DNA from: Salinicola endophyticus
GTDB lineage: Bacteria; Pseudomonadota; Gammaproteobacteria; Pseudomonadales; Halomonadaceae
Assembly (NCBI RefSeq): GCF_003206575.1
Contig: NZ_PZJO01000003.1
Span: 468,436-532,435, forward strand
Direction: 5' to 3'
Length of the DNA: 64,000 nucleotides
Part shown: positions 1-7,970 of the stretch, piece by piece
Layout of the letters: each line of letters opens with the position of its first letter
How positions within the stretch are numbered: position 1 is the stretch's first letter
Made by a program: the position numbers and the translations under genes
The notes under the pieces: model-generated
Database searches by the model: none
What the model saw: the letters and a program-made list of their open reading frames with translations, nothing else
What the model was told of the DNA's origin: nothing

Positions 1-34
1 TGTGCGGCTGCGATCCGGTGTCCCTATTCGTTGT

Positions 35-52
35 CGTCCGATATATCGGACG
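35..52. promoter_or_regulatory. 18-bp perfect palindrome, candidate operator
   Basis: CGTCCGATATATCGGACG is a perfect 18-bp palindrome. It ends two bases before the -35 box of the promoter that reads toward the IclR-family gene. Its place suggests an operator, perhaps autoregulatory. The binding protein is inferred only from position. Confidence 0.55.
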
Positions 53-53
53 G

Positions 54-82
54 TTGTCTGGTTTACCGGATAAATCTATACT
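54..82 (+). promoter_or_regulatory. sigma-70 type promoter for the IclR gene
   Basis: TTGTCT (54-59) and TATACT (77-82) are separated by 17 bp. Both hexamers are good matches to the housekeeping consensus. The start site would fall near 89, giving a leader of about 87 nt before the IclR start codon. Confidence 0.6.
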
Positions 83-114
83 GCGCGCATTCCCGTCCGC
101 CGCGCAAGAGGGGC

Positions 115-172
115 GTATCCAGGCGATCACCGCCTGGATACCATGGCCTCTCATGCCGGCCAGCCATGAGGC
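115..172 (+). promoter_or_regulatory. Structured leader with hairpin over the ribosome site
   Basis: An 11-bp perfect inverted repeat (115-125 with 131-141, loop ATCAC) is followed by a second stem. In it, 146-149 plus 152-155 pair with 165-168 plus 169-172. The second stem includes the GAGG ribosome-binding sequence (168-171) just before the start codon at 176. This may limit translation, or the first repeat may be a second protein-binding site in DNA. Confidence 0.4.
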
Positions 173-175
173 GAT

Positions 176-934
176 ATGCGTCAACCCACGACATCGACGT
201 CCCGGGCGCGCGGCGTCGACCGCGTCATCTCGCTGTGCGAGCAGCTCCATCTGCATCGCGAACCGATGACGCCCAAGGAGCTGATGGCGGCGACCGGCGC
301 GCCGCGCTCCAGCGTCTACGAGCTGATCAATCTGCTCAGCGAGGCCGGCTGGCTGGAGACCGGCAGCGACGGACGCATCTTCTTCGGCCGCGCGATGCAC
401 TACTTCGGTCTCGACTACGCCGACCACAACGATCTGCTGCGCCGGGCGCGGCCGGTGATGCGCCAACTCTCGGCGCGCTTCGACGAGACCACGCAGCTGT
501 GCATGCTCGACGGCGACAAGTACACCGTCATGCTCAACGAGAATGGCGCGCGGCCGTTTCGGATCAGTTCCGAGGTCGGGGTCAAGGTGCCGATCCCCTG
601 GACCGCCTCGGGGCGCGTACTGCTCGGCGGCATGCCGCGGGAGGCGATCCTGGGGCTGGTGCCGGAGGCCGATTTCGTGCTGCCCAGCGGTGAGCAGATC
701 GATATCGACGCGTTTCTCGCCGAGATCGAACACACGCGCCAGCGCGGCTATGCGCTCACCGAAGGGCTGGTGGACAGCTTTGCCTGCTGCATGGCGGTAC
801 CCATTCACGAAGGCGATACCGTCGCCCGGGCGACGCTCTGTTTCACCGTGGGGCGCAATGCCGATCAGGCACGCCGCGAGGCTCTCGTCGAGGCTCTGCG
901 CGAGGCCGCGGCGACGCTCTCCCACGGCGACTGA
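176..934 (+). CDS. IclR family transcriptional regulator
   Basis: The 252-residue product has the two-part IclR layout. A winged helix-turn-helix covers about residues 10-75 (KELMAATGAPRSSVYELINL), and a GAF-like effector domain covers about residues 80-245 (TASGRVLLGG; a CCMAVPI stretch near residue 202). IclR proteins bind DNA as dimers or tetramers and respond to small organic acids. It lies 70 bp upstream of an amino-acid deaminase on the same strand and probably controls it. Promoter, palindrome and structured leader lie directly upstream. The effector cannot be read from the sequence. Whether this protein also recognises the IclR-type sites at 2279 and 56633 is unknown. Confidence 0.9.
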   Translation: MRQPTTSTSRARGVDRVISLCEQLHLHREPMTPKELMAATGAPRSSVYELINLLSEAGWLETGSDGRIFFGRAMHYFGLDYADHNDLLRRARPVMRQLSARFDETTQLCMLDGDKYTVMLNENGARPFRISSEVGVKVPIPWTASGRVLLGGMPREAILGLVPEADFVLPSGEQIDIDAFLAEIEHTRQRGYALTEGLVDSFACCMAVPIHEGDTVARATLCFTVGRNADQARREALVEALREAAATLSHGD

Positions 935-1004
935 GCATGGCCCTGGCGCTGCGTGTTCCCTTCTCCTGCGTTGTCATCTTTCGCTCTGCCTCTGGAGACC
1001 CGTC

Positions 1005-2249
1005 ATGCACGACCCGCTCACTCCTGTTTCCGTGATCAGCAGTGTCCCCGTGATCGAGAAGGGCACGCCCTACGCTGCTTCGGCGTCGACGCCGAAGCAG
1101 CTGCTGCGCGACGTGCCGCTGCCGGCGGCGGCGGTGCTGGCGCCGGCGCTGGCCCACAACATCGCCTGGATGCAGCGCTTTGCCGCCGACCATGGCGCCG
1201 AACTGGCACCCCACGGCAAGACCACCATGACGCCTGAGCTGTTCAAGCGTCAGCTGGCGGCGGGGGCCTGGGGCATTACCCTGGCCACCGCGGTACAGAC
1301 GGCGGCAGCCCACGCCCACGGCATCGAGCGCGTGCTGATGGTCAATCAGCTGATCGGCGAGCCCAACATGGCACTGGTGGCGGATGCCATCGCCGCAGGG
1401 CTGGACTACTACTGCGTGGTGGATGGGGTCGACAACGTACGCGCGCTGGGGGCTTTCTTCGCCGCCCGCGGCCTGCGTCTGCAGGTTCTGGTGGAGCTGG
1501 GTGTCGCCGGTGGGCGCTGCGGCTGTCGCGACGCCGATCAGGTCGCGGCGGTGGTGGCGGCGATCGCCGCCGAGCCGGCGCTGGCGCTGGTGGGGGTCGA
1601 GGGCTACGAAGGGCTGATCCACGGCGGCGACGAGGTCGCGGCGGTACGCGCCTACGCCGCGCGGCTGGTGGAGACGGTGCGCAGCCTGCGCGAGAGCGGG
1701 GCGCTGGCGCGCGAGGCACCGATCGTCACCGCCTCGGGATCCAAGTGGTTCGATCTGATCGCCGAGGGTTTCGACCGCGCCGAGCTGCGCCAGCACTACA
1801 CGCCGGTGCTGCGCCCCGGCTGCTACGTGGTCCACGACCACAAGCTCTACGCCGGCGCCATGGCCGAGATCAAGTCACGCCATCCGCAGCTCGCCGGCGA
1901 GCTGCAGCCAGCACTGGAGGTGTTCGCCCAGGTGCAGTCGCTGCCCGAGCCGGGGCGCGCGATCGTCGCCCTGGGCAAGCGCGACATCGGTCATGAGCCG
2001 GATCTGCCCATCGTCCTGCGCCGCTATCCGCAGGGGCAGGCGACGCCGTGCGCGGTCGACGGCTGGCGCAGCGTGCACATCATGGACCAGCACCTGTTCC
2101 TTGAGCTGCCTGCCGGTACCGAGGTCGCGGTGGGTGACGTGATCGCCTTCGGCACCTCGCACCCCTGTCTGACCTTCGACAAGTGGCGTCGCCTGCTGCT
2201 GGTGGATGCCGACCTGAACGTCGAGGAGACCCTGGAAACCTGCTTCTGA
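1005..2249 (+). CDS. Amino-acid deaminase / D-threonine aldolase-like (DSD1 family)
   Basis: This is a fold-type III PLP enzyme of 414 residues in the D-threonine aldolase / D-serine dehydratase (DSD1) family. The cofactor lysine is in APHGKTTMTP (K72) near the start of the alanine-racemase-like barrel. The C-terminal beta domain carries GTSHPCLTFDKW, whose His386 and Cys388 match the metal site of DSD1 enzymes. The chosen start follows TCTGGAGA 8 bp upstream; a longer open frame begins inside the IclR gene and is not credible. Such enzymes deaminate or cleave D-hydroxy amino acids. The exact substrate (D-serine, D-threonine, hydroxyaspartate) is not decided by the sequence. The IclR gene just upstream is its likely regulator. 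Confidence 0.85.
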   Translation: MHDPLTPVSVISSVPVIEKGTPYAASASTPKQLLRDVPLPAAAVLAPALAHNIAWMQRFAADHGAELAPHGKTTMTPELFKRQLAAGAWGITLATAVQTAAAHAHGIERVLMVNQLIGEPNMALVADAIAAGLDYYCVVDGVDNVRALGAFFAARGLRLQVLVELGVAGGRCGCRDADQVAAVVAAIAAEPALALVGVEGYEGLIHGGDEVAAVRAYAARLVETVRSLRESGALAREAPIVTASGSKWFDLIAEGFDRAELRQHYTPVLRPGCYVVHDHKLYAGAMAEIKSRHPQLAGELQPALEVFAQVQSLPEPGRAIVALGKRDIGHEPDLPIVLRRYPQGQATPCAVDGWRSVHIMDQHLFLELPAGTEVAVGDVIAFGTSHPCLTFDKWRRLLLVDADLNVEETLETCF

Positions 2250-2278
2250 TGCTGCCCTGACATGCCGCATCACAAAAT

Positions 2279-2293
2279 TGGAAATCCTTTCCA
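2279..2293. promoter_or_regulatory. IclR-type operator upstream of the small RNA promoter
   Basis: TGGAAATCCTTTCCA differs at one base from TGGAAATNATTTCCA, the consensus I recall for E. coli IclR. It ends 6 bp before the -35 box of the small transcription unit at 2300. The 18-mer GGAAATNNTTTCCATAAA is shared with the site in front of glcB at 56634, which argues for one common regulator. Confidence 0.55.
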
Positions 2294-2299
2294 TAAATA

Positions 2300-2328
2300 T
2301 TGACGCCAGCATCCCGCTCGCTTAACTT
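2300..2328 (+). promoter_or_regulatory. Promoter of the candidate small RNA
   Basis: TTGACG (2300-2305) and TAACTT (2323-2328) are separated by exactly 17 bp, a strong sigma-70 layout. No credible protein-coding start follows before the terminator at 2470, so the promoter seems to drive a short non-coding transcript starting near 2335. Confidence 0.6.
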
Positions 2329-2334
2329 GGCACC

Positions 2335-2495
2335 GGCGAGCGATGCCGGTGCCCTGTGCCCGACGTCGACGCCTCTCTACTTGCGGGCCATGACTGCCGA
2401 CTGCGGCGGTGGTGGCCCACCCGAGCGCTCTTCCGTCGGGTAAGAGACCTTATTCACAGACGGAAGCTTGGCGAGCCATTGGCTCGCTTTTTTTT
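2335..2495 (+). ncRNA. Candidate structured small RNA of about 160 nt
   Basis: The stretch between a strong promoter (2300-2328) and an intrinsic terminator folds into consecutive hairpins. A 9-bp stem pairs 2329-2337 with 2345-2353. A two-part stem pairs 2385-2390 with 2413-2418 around 2396-2399/2404-2407. An 8-bp stem pairs 2430-2437 with 2459-2466 and holds a 21-nt loop with an inner TAAG/CTTA pairing. The terminator stem is last. The first stem starts slightly before the predicted start site, so that site may lie a few bases earlier. Open frames here do not resemble proteins. I do not recognise it as 6S, 4.5S, tmRNA or RNase P RNA. It could instead be a leader of the DUF481 gene that ends in an attenuator. 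Confidence 0.5.
2470..2495 (+). terminator. Intrinsic terminator
   Basis: GCGAGCC (2471-2477), loop ATT, GGCTCGC (2481-2487) and then eight T residues (2488-2495). It is the clearest rho-independent terminator in this part of the window and lies 220 bp after the deaminase stop codon. Confidence 0.85.
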
Positions 2496-2530
2496 GCCCC
2501 AACGGCACTGCCGGCTCGACACGACGCTCA

Positions 2531-2549
2531 CGCTCGCCGACTTTTCGTA
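2531..2549. repeat. Short remnant of the 139-bp dispersed repeat end
   Basis: CGCTCGCCGACTTTTCGTA matches the right end of the 139-bp elements at 4453 and 59195 (one T/C difference over 19 bases). The rest of the element is missing. It lies between the small RNA terminator and the DUF481 gene. The remaining bases to 2720 contain only an 8-bp hairpin (2656-2663 with 2679-2686) just before the gene. Confidence 0.4.
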
Positions 2550-2720
2550 GGCCCCTGGGCGCTGTTGCACCTTCTAAAGCTTTGGTTGTCTATACCTCTC
2601 GTTTTCGCCTGTCCGCCCGCGCCACCACCGGGCGAGCGCGGGTCGCGGCGATCTTCATGCCGGGCAGCCACGTGCCTGCCGGCATGAGCGTTCATGGCAG
2701 TCAGAAAGGAGGCGTACGTG

Positions 2721-3497
2721 ATGCATCAAGGACGACCGAAGACGCGGAAGCGGGCTCGGCAGTGGCTGCTGGGCGCCGGGTTGCTGGCACTGGCTGGCGG
2801 CGCCCAGGCCCAGCTCGAGGATTTCGAGGCGCTGGGCAATCCGGCCGAGGCCGAGAAGCCGTTCGAGGGGCAGGCCGAGCTGGGCTACAACAAGATCAGC
2901 GGCAACAGCCATAGTGAAAGCCTGCGCGCCGCCGCCGACATGACCTGGTTCGATGCGCCCTGGTCCTACAACCTCAAGCTGGGGGCCAAGAGCGCCAGCG
3001 ACGAGGACGAGACCTCCGCCGAGGAGTACTTCGTCCAGGGGCGCACGCGCTACAACCTCTCCCGTGCCAACTACCTGTTCGGGCTGGCGCGCTGGGACAA
3101 GGATCGTTTCTCCGGCTACGACTCCCAGAGCACGCTGATCGGTGGCTACGGCCGCCAGATCCTGGAGGGGCCGCCGCATTCGCTCTCGGTCGAGGTCGGC
3201 CCCGGGGTACGTCACGACGAGTACACCGGTGACGGCAGTGACGACCTGGCGCTGTTCTACGCCGGGCTGGACTACGGCTGGCAGTTCTCCGATAACTCGC
3301 GCTTCAGCCAGACCCTGGCCACCGAGTCGTCGCGGGAGAACATCATCGGGCGTTCCGAGACGGCGCTGATCGTGTCGATGAACGACGCCCTGGCGCTCAA
3401 GCTCTCCTACGAGGCCGATTTCAACGACAACCCGCCGCCGGGGGCCTCCAGCCAGACCGATACCACTACCGGAGTGTCGCTGGTCTATCACCTGTGA
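2721..3497 (+). CDS. DUF481 family outer membrane protein (YdiY-like)
   Basis: The 258-residue product belongs to the DUF481 / salt-induced outer membrane protein YdiY group. A basic N-terminus, a hydrophobic stretch and an AQA|Q cleavage site form a signal peptide of about 28 residues. The remainder alternates short amphipathic strands typical of a beta-barrel (GYNKISGNSHSESL; YLFGLARWDKDRFSGY) and ends in LVYHL. The start at 2721 is preferred over an in-frame ATG at 2694 because AAAGGAGG lies 8 bp before it. The gene stands alone; the next gene is convergent. The family has no firm biochemical function, so a structural or osmotic role is only inferred from the name. Confidence 0.8.
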   Translation: MHQGRPKTRKRARQWLLGAGLLALAGGAQAQLEDFEALGNPAEAEKPFEGQAELGYNKISGNSHSESLRAAADMTWFDAPWSYNLKLGAKSASDEDETSAEEYFVQGRTRYNLSRANYLFGLARWDKDRFSGYDSQSTLIGGYGRQILEGPPHSLSVEVGPGVRHDEYTGDGSDDLALFYAGLDYGWQFSDNSRFSQTLATESSRENIIGRSETALIVSMNDALALKLSYEADFNDNPPPGASSQTDTTTGVSLVYHL

Positions 3498-3598
3498 GCA
3501 CCCGCACTGACATGTTAGCACCCGCACTGTCGGCATCGCCCGCGCTGGTGTGACCATCGGTGCGGGCTCTGGTGTCAGTGCTGGCTTCGGCTCCGGCG

Positions 3599-4396
3599 TC
3601 AGTTCTGGACCGACATCACCGCCCCGCCATCGACGCGCAGATTGCTGCCGTTGACGAAGGAGGCGTGGGGGGAGAGCAGCATCGCGATGATGTAGGCGAC
3701 CTCGTCCGCCTCGCCGCGGCGCTTGGCGACGATGCCCGGGCGCTCCTCGTCGAGAAAGCTCTCCACCGCCTCGTCGAATGAGCAGTTCAGCGCTTCGGCG
3801 CGCTGGTGCATCATGCCGTCGGTCATCGGCGAGGCGATGAAGGCCGGTGCCACGGTGTTGCACAGCACCCCGTGCGCCGCTTCGCGGTAGGAGAGGTTCT
3901 TGATGAAGGCGCTCAGCGCGGCCTTGGCAGTGTTGTAGACCGCCTCCTCCCAGTAGGGCTGCACGGTGTTCTCCGAGGTGAGGCAGACGAAGCGCCCCCA
4001 GCCCTGCTCGCGCATGGCGGGGATGGTCGCCCGCGCCAGTCGCACGGCGGAGAAGAAGTCGATCTGCCATGCCTCTTCGTAATCGGCGTCCGTCAGTGTC
4101 AGCGGGTCGCCCTTGGCGCCGGTGATGCCGGCGGCGTGGACCACCATGTCGATATGGCCGAAGCGTTCGCGGCCGCGGGCGACGAGCGCGTCGACCTGCG
4201 CCTGATCGGTGACGTCGGCGGTGACGCAGAGCGTCGCGGCATCGAGGTCGGCGGCGGCTGCCTCGAGCGCCTCGGCGTCGATGTCGCTGAGGACGAGATT
4301 GACGCCCTCGGCGGCCAGCCGCCGCGCGGTCGCCAGACCGATACCGCCCTGGGCGCCGGTGACCAGGGCGGTCTTGCCGCTGATGGCGAGATCCAT
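3599..4396 (-). CDS. Short-chain dehydrogenase/reductase (SDR)
   Basis: This is a 265-residue classical SDR. The cofactor motif TGAQGGIG is at residues 13-20 and the structural HAAG motif near 87-90. The catalytic residues are Ser141, Tyr154 and Lys158 (YNTAK). The PG-like segment after the lysine is replaced by APAFIASPM. These enzymes reduce or oxidise carbonyl/alcohol pairs with NAD(P)H, and many are annotated as 3-oxoacyl-ACP reductases, but the substrate cannot be told from sequence. AAGGAGG sits 7 bp before the start. It converges with the DUF481 gene. The 100 bp between them contain a repeated AGCACCCGCACTG motif and no clear terminator. Confidence 0.85.
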   Translation of the reverse strand: MDLAISGKTALVTGAQGGIGLATARRLAAEGVNLVLSDIDAEALEAAAADLDAATLCVTADVTDQAQVDALVARGRERFGHIDMVVHAAGITGAKGDPLTLTDADYEEAWQIDFFSAVRLARATIPAMREQGWGRFVCLTSENTVQPYWEEAVYNTAKAALSAFIKNLSYREAAHGVLCNTVAPAFIASPMTDGMMHQRAEALNCSFDEAVESFLDEERPGIVAKRRGEADEVAYIIAMLLSPHASFVNGSNLRVDGGAVMSVQN

Positions 4397-4452
4397 GCTA
4401 TGCCTCCTTGCAGACGATTGAGATGCCGTCGCGCAGGCGACGACACCAGCTC

Positions 4453-4591
4453 TGTACGAAAACTGGCTGCGCTCGGCAATACGGTGTTAAAAATCGGCTC
4501 AAAATGCTCATTTACACCCCGTAAACTCCGCGTTTTCACCGATTTTTGCCTTGTCTTGCCTTCGCTCGCTGACTTTTCGTACAAACCCTAG
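4453..4591. repeat. 139-bp inverted-repeat element, copy 1 (MITE-like)
   Basis: The element is bounded by the 10-bp perfect inverted repeats TGTACGAAAA and TTTTCGTACA and contains an inner AAAAATCGG/CCGATTTTT stem. A copy of identical length with 4 differences lies at 59195-59333, and reduced forms lie at 2531 and 6841. It carries no transposase, so mobilisation in trans is inferred. It occupies the gap between the divergent SDR and TonB-receptor genes; the other bases of that gap show nothing definite. Confidence 0.8.
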
Positions 4592-4775
4592 AGCCTTGAG
4601 CATGGCCACGATTGGCGTGCGGCGCCAACCCGGCTTTGTCAGCCCGGACAGGCTGCGGCATAGTGGGCGCTTCTCGCCATCATCACCAGACAACCCCGCA
4701 CAGCGGACGACGCCAGGCATCGTCTGCAGGCCGCGCCGTCGTCGCGCCAGAACGGGGGATATCGCAGGGAACGCC

Positions 4776-6842
4776 ATGACAATCCGAATTCTCTCCCCGG
4801 CGCTCGGCGCCGGGGTGCTGCTCGCGCCTTTGAGTGCGCTGGCCCAGGCCGGCAGTACCGCGCCCATGGCCCAGCCGGTCATCGAGGTGACCGCGCCACG
4901 CCTGGCGCGGGAACTCTACGCGACGCCGGCGGCCGTCTCCGTGGTCGACCGCGAAGCGATCCAGCAGGGCCAGCAGCGGGTCAGGCTGGACGAGTCGCTC
5001 GATCTCGTCCCCGGCCTCTATCTGCAAAACCGCAACAACTTCGCCCAGGGGCAGCGCATCGCCATCCGCGGTTTCGGCGCGCGGGCGCCGTTCGGTGTGC
5101 GCGGTATCACCGTGATGGTCGACGGTATCCCCTATACGCTGCCCGACGGCCAGGCTCAGCTCGATGCCATCGATCTCGACAGCGCCGAACGCATCGAGGT
5201 GATCCGCGGACCGGCCGCGGTGCAGTACGGCAATGCTGCCGGTGGGGTGATCAGCGTGACCACGGCGAATGGGCGCGACGATCCGGGTAGCCATATTCGT
5301 ATGGAGGGGGGCAGTCACGGTTATCGCAAGTTCGCGGTGAGCAACGGCGGGGTCAATGGCCCCTGGTCGCACCATGTCAGCCTCTCCGCCCTCGACTATT
5401 CGGGCTACCGCGACCACAGTGCCACCGAGAAGTACCTGCTCAACGCCAAACTGCGCCGGGAGCTGGGCAGCGACCGTGCGCTCACCGCCATCGTCAATCT
5501 GCTCGACAATCCCGAGTCCGAGGATCCGGGCGGGCTGACCCGGGCGCAGGTGCATGCCGACCGCGATCAGGCCGGGGCCTTCACCGAGAAGTACGACACC
5601 GGCCAGAACGTCGATCAGCAGGTGTTCGGCCTGCAGTACGAGGATCTCTCGGCGGGGCCCGGCGCGCTCTATCTCAAGGGCTTCTATCTGCGCCGCGACT
5701 TCGAGCAGCAGCTGCCCTATCCCGGCGACAGCCTGATCGACTATCAGCGTGACTACTATGGCGGCAGCGCCGAGTATCACCAGACCGTGCACCTGGGGCA
5801 GATGCCGCTGCGCTATGTCGCCGGGGTCGATATCGCCCGCCAGCGCGATGATCGCGGACGCAAGAACGTCGCCTTCAGTGGCGCGGTCACCGGCACGGCG
5901 GCCGACGAGACGCAGACCGCAACCTCGCTGGGGACCTTCGTGCAGGGCGATCTCGATCTCGACGAGCGCTGGACGCTCTCCCTTGGCGGGCGCTACGACC
6001 GGGTCAGGATGAAGATCGACGACGCCTATATCGACTCCGCCAACGGTGACGGCGACGACAGCGGCGAGCGCACCTTCGATCAGTGGAGCGGCAGTGCCGG
6101 CATCAGCTATCGCTACCGTGCCAACCATCAGCTCTACGCCAACACCGGCACCGCCTACGAGACGCCGACCTTCTCCGAGTTCGCCAACCCCAGCGGGGCC
6201 GGCGGCTTCAATGGCGATATCGAGCCGCAGAAGGCGTGGAATCGCGAGCTGGGGCTGCGCGGCAGCTTCGCCAACGGCTTCGACTACGACGTCGCGCTGT
6301 TCTCGGTGCGGGTGCGCGACGAGCTGGTGCCCTACGAGGGTGAGTCCGGGCGCACCTTCTACCAGAACGCCGGCGACAGCGAGCGCGATGGGCTCGAAGT
6401 CGCGCTCGGCTGGCAGTTCACCCCCAGCTGGCGCCTCGACAGCGCCCTGACGCTGGCGCGCTACCACTTCGACCACTTCTCCGATACCCAGGGTCGCTAC
6501 GACGGCAAGCGCATCCCCGGCCTGCCGCAGCAGACCTGGGTCAACCGGCTGAGCTGGGAGGGGCTGGGGGAGCGTTTCGCCAGCATCGAGACCCAGTACG
6601 TGGGCGATATGGTGGCGGACAACGCCGGCGAGGTAACGGTCGGCGACTACTGGCTGGTCAATCTGCGCGGTGGCGACGGCTGGCATCTCGGCGGCGATAC
6701 CTGGCTGAAGACCTATGTCGGTATCCGCAATCTGTTCGCGGTGGAGCACTATGCCAACGTGCGCATCAACGCCAGCAATGCGCGCTACTTCGAGCCAGCG
6801 CCGGGCCGAACGGTCTATGCTGGTATAGGTCTGGACTTCTAG
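4776..6842 (+). CDS. TonB-dependent outer membrane receptor (YncD-like)
   Basis: The 688-residue product has a signal peptide ending at ALAQA (about residue 25), a plug domain at about 45-160 and a 22-strand-type barrel ending in GLDF. The plug carries the family signature IRGFGARAPFGVRG, then VDGIPYTLPDGQ and a RIEVIRGPAAVQYGNAAGG stretch. The VDGIP..LPDGQ wording resembles E. coli YncD, a receptor linked to PQQ uptake, so a cofactor or siderophore ligand is plausible but unproven. No TonB box could be assigned with certainty. The start at 4776 begins the signal peptide; a longer frame runs back into the 139-bp repeat. No ExbB/TonB genes are nearby. Confidence 0.85.
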   Translation: MTIRILSPALGAGVLLAPLSALAQAGSTAPMAQPVIEVTAPRLARELYATPAAVSVVDREAIQQGQQRVRLDESLDLVPGLYLQNRNNFAQGQRIAIRGFGARAPFGVRGITVMVDGIPYTLPDGQAQLDAIDLDSAERIEVIRGPAAVQYGNAAGGVISVTTANGRDDPGSHIRMEGGSHGYRKFAVSNGGVNGPWSHHVSLSALDYSGYRDHSATEKYLLNAKLRRELGSDRALTAIVNLLDNPESEDPGGLTRAQVHADRDQAGAFTEKYDTGQNVDQQVFGLQYEDLSAGPGALYLKGFYLRRDFEQQLPYPGDSLIDYQRDYYGGSAEYHQTVHLGQMPLRYVAGVDIARQRDDRGRKNVAFSGAVTGTAADETQTATSLGTFVQGDLDLDERWTLSLGGRYDRVRMKIDDAYIDSANGDGDDSGERTFDQWSGSAGISYRYRANHQLYANTGTAYETPTFSEFANPSGAGGFNGDIEPQKAWNRELGLRGSFANGFDYDVALFSVRVRDELVPYEGESGRTFYQNAGDSERDGLEVALGWQFTPSWRLDSALTLARYHFDHFSDTQGRYDGKRIPGLPQQTWVNRLSWEGLGERFASIETQYVGDMVADNAGEVTVGDYWLVNLRGGDGWHLGGDTWLKTYVGIRNLFAVEHYANVRINASNARYFEPAPGRTVYAGIGLDF

Positions 6843-6891
6843 GCTTTGTCCGAAAACGGCCTGTGCTCGCCGGCTGTTCGTACACCCCCTA
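6841..6891. repeat. Internally deleted copy of the dispersed repeat
   Basis: The left end AGGCTTTGTCCGAAAA and right end GTTCGTACACCCCCTAG of the 139-bp element are joined with only about 18 bp between them. It overlaps the last two bases of the TonB-receptor stop codon, so the element appears to have landed exactly at the gene end. Confidence 0.55.
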
Positions 6892-6955
6892 GGCATCAAG
6901 CATAACGACACCGGGCTACCCGAGGGGTGCCCGACGGGATCACGAGGAACCTAAC

Positions 6956-7135
6956 ATGCGTCATCTGCTCTCTTTTGCCCTGGCTGCGCTGCTGCTGTCA
7001 CTGCTGGCCGGCTGTACCGTCAACACTTACGCCGATGGCCAGCGCGAGGTCCAGCCCGGCGTGCCCCAGGACGGCCCCACCGCCAATCCGGCGGATGCCA
7101 CGCGGGGTCAGGAGGGGAGTGGCGAGCTGCCCTGA
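6956..7135 (+). CDS. Small hypothetical lipoprotein
   Basis: This 59-residue product has a charged start and a hydrophobic run, then the lipobox LAGC with Cys20 as the lipidation site. A short polar tail (TVNTYADGQREV and more) rich in Pro, Gly, Asp and Glu follows. CGAGGAAC lies 7 bp before the start. It probably sits in the outer membrane or periplasm as an anchored peptide. No family was recognised. It follows the TonB receptor after a deleted repeat copy and could be co-transcribed with it. About 145 bp without any gene separate it from the next operon. Confidence 0.6.
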   Translation: MRHLLSFALAALLLSLLAGCTVNTYADGQREVQPGVPQDGPTANPADATRGQEGSGELP

Positions 7136-7280
7136 TGAGCGCTGGAGTCTAAGTCAAGTTTGGGGCCGGGCGGCCGATATCGTGCTATGTATCTGCCACC
7201 CCTTGAGGCGAGCGGTGCGCGGAGCGTGATCGGCGGTTGGTCGCGCTCGCCGCGCGCCGCCGCCGAGCGAGAGCGCCGAG

Positions 7281-7970
7281 ATGTGCCTGACCCCTTCCCA
7301 CCGATGGACCCTGAGCGCGCCGCTGGCGTCGCTGATGCTGCTGGCGTGGGCGACCCCCGCGGCCAGCGCGCAGCTACAGATCACCGATGTCGCCACCGGC
7401 ACGCCGCTCGGCGACGCGGTGGTCGAGGTCTATGCGCCATCCACGGCGGGCTCGGTCAGCGCCGCCGACCACTACCAGATCGTGCAGCGCCAGGCCACGT
7501 TCATCCCGCACGTACTGCTGGTACCGGTGGGTGCCGAGGTCAGCTTTCCCAATCGTGACACCACGCGCCATCACGTCTACTCCTTCTCGCCGGCGCACCC
7601 GTTCAGACTCGATCTCTATCTCCAGGAGACGCCGCCGCCGGAGCGCTTCGACCACGCCGGCGTGGTCGTGCTCGGCTGCAATATCCATGATGCGATGGAA
7701 GCGTTCATCGTGGTCAGCGATGCGCCCTATCGCACGCTCACCGGTGACGATGGTCGCGCCATCTTCGATCTGCCGCCGGGCCAGCATCGGCTGCGTGTGT
7801 GGCACCCCCGCCTGGAGGATACGCATCTCGAGTGGTGGGAGGGGGAGATCGTGGCCGATCAGTCCCGTGAGGTGGCGCTCACCCTCGCGGCGAGTCTGCC
7901 CCCGGTACCCGCGCCCTCGGCGCTGCAGCAGCGCTTCCAGCGCGCGCTCGAACAGACGCAGGCCAACTGA
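7281..7970 (+). CDS. Exported cupredoxin-like protein (methylamine-utilization type)
   Basis: The 229-residue product has a signal peptide cleaved near ASA|Q at residue 30. A plastocyanin-like domain follows at about 75-145. The copper-type ligands are visible: His97/His98 in NRDTTRHHVYSFS and Cys133, His136 and Met139 in GCNIHDAM. A second beta domain at about 145-210 resembles a carboxypeptidase-regulatory or transthyretin-like fold. Proteins of this kind are often labelled methylamine utilization protein, but no mau genes are present. It is the first gene of a four-gene unit with only 0-20 bp between genes. No good ribosome site was seen, so the start is the least certain part. Confidence 0.75.
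   Translation: MCLTPSHRWTLSAPLASLMLLAWATPAASAQLQITDVATGTPLGDAVVEVYAPSTAGSVSAADHYQIVQRQATFIPHVLLVPVGAEVSFPNRDTTRHHVYSFSPAHPFRLDLYLQETPPPERFDHAGVVVLGCNIHDAMEAFIVVSDAPYRTLTGDDGRAIFDLPPGQHRLRVWHPRLEDTHLEWWEGEIVADQSREVALTLAASLPPVPAPSALQQRFQRALEQTQAN

Noticed and set aside
2335-2495. Identity of the small RNA as 6S, 4.5S, tmRNA or RNase P RNA
   Set aside because: Length, fold and conserved blocks of these RNAs are absent.
4453-4591. Small peptide gene conserved in both 139-bp elements
   Set aside because: The antisense frame is shared because the DNA is repeated. All four differences change amino acids, so there is no sign of selection for a peptide.
4683-6911. Long antisense frame over the TonB receptor
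   Set aside because: No signal, domain or ribosome site. The plus-strand receptor has plug and barrel signatures throughout.
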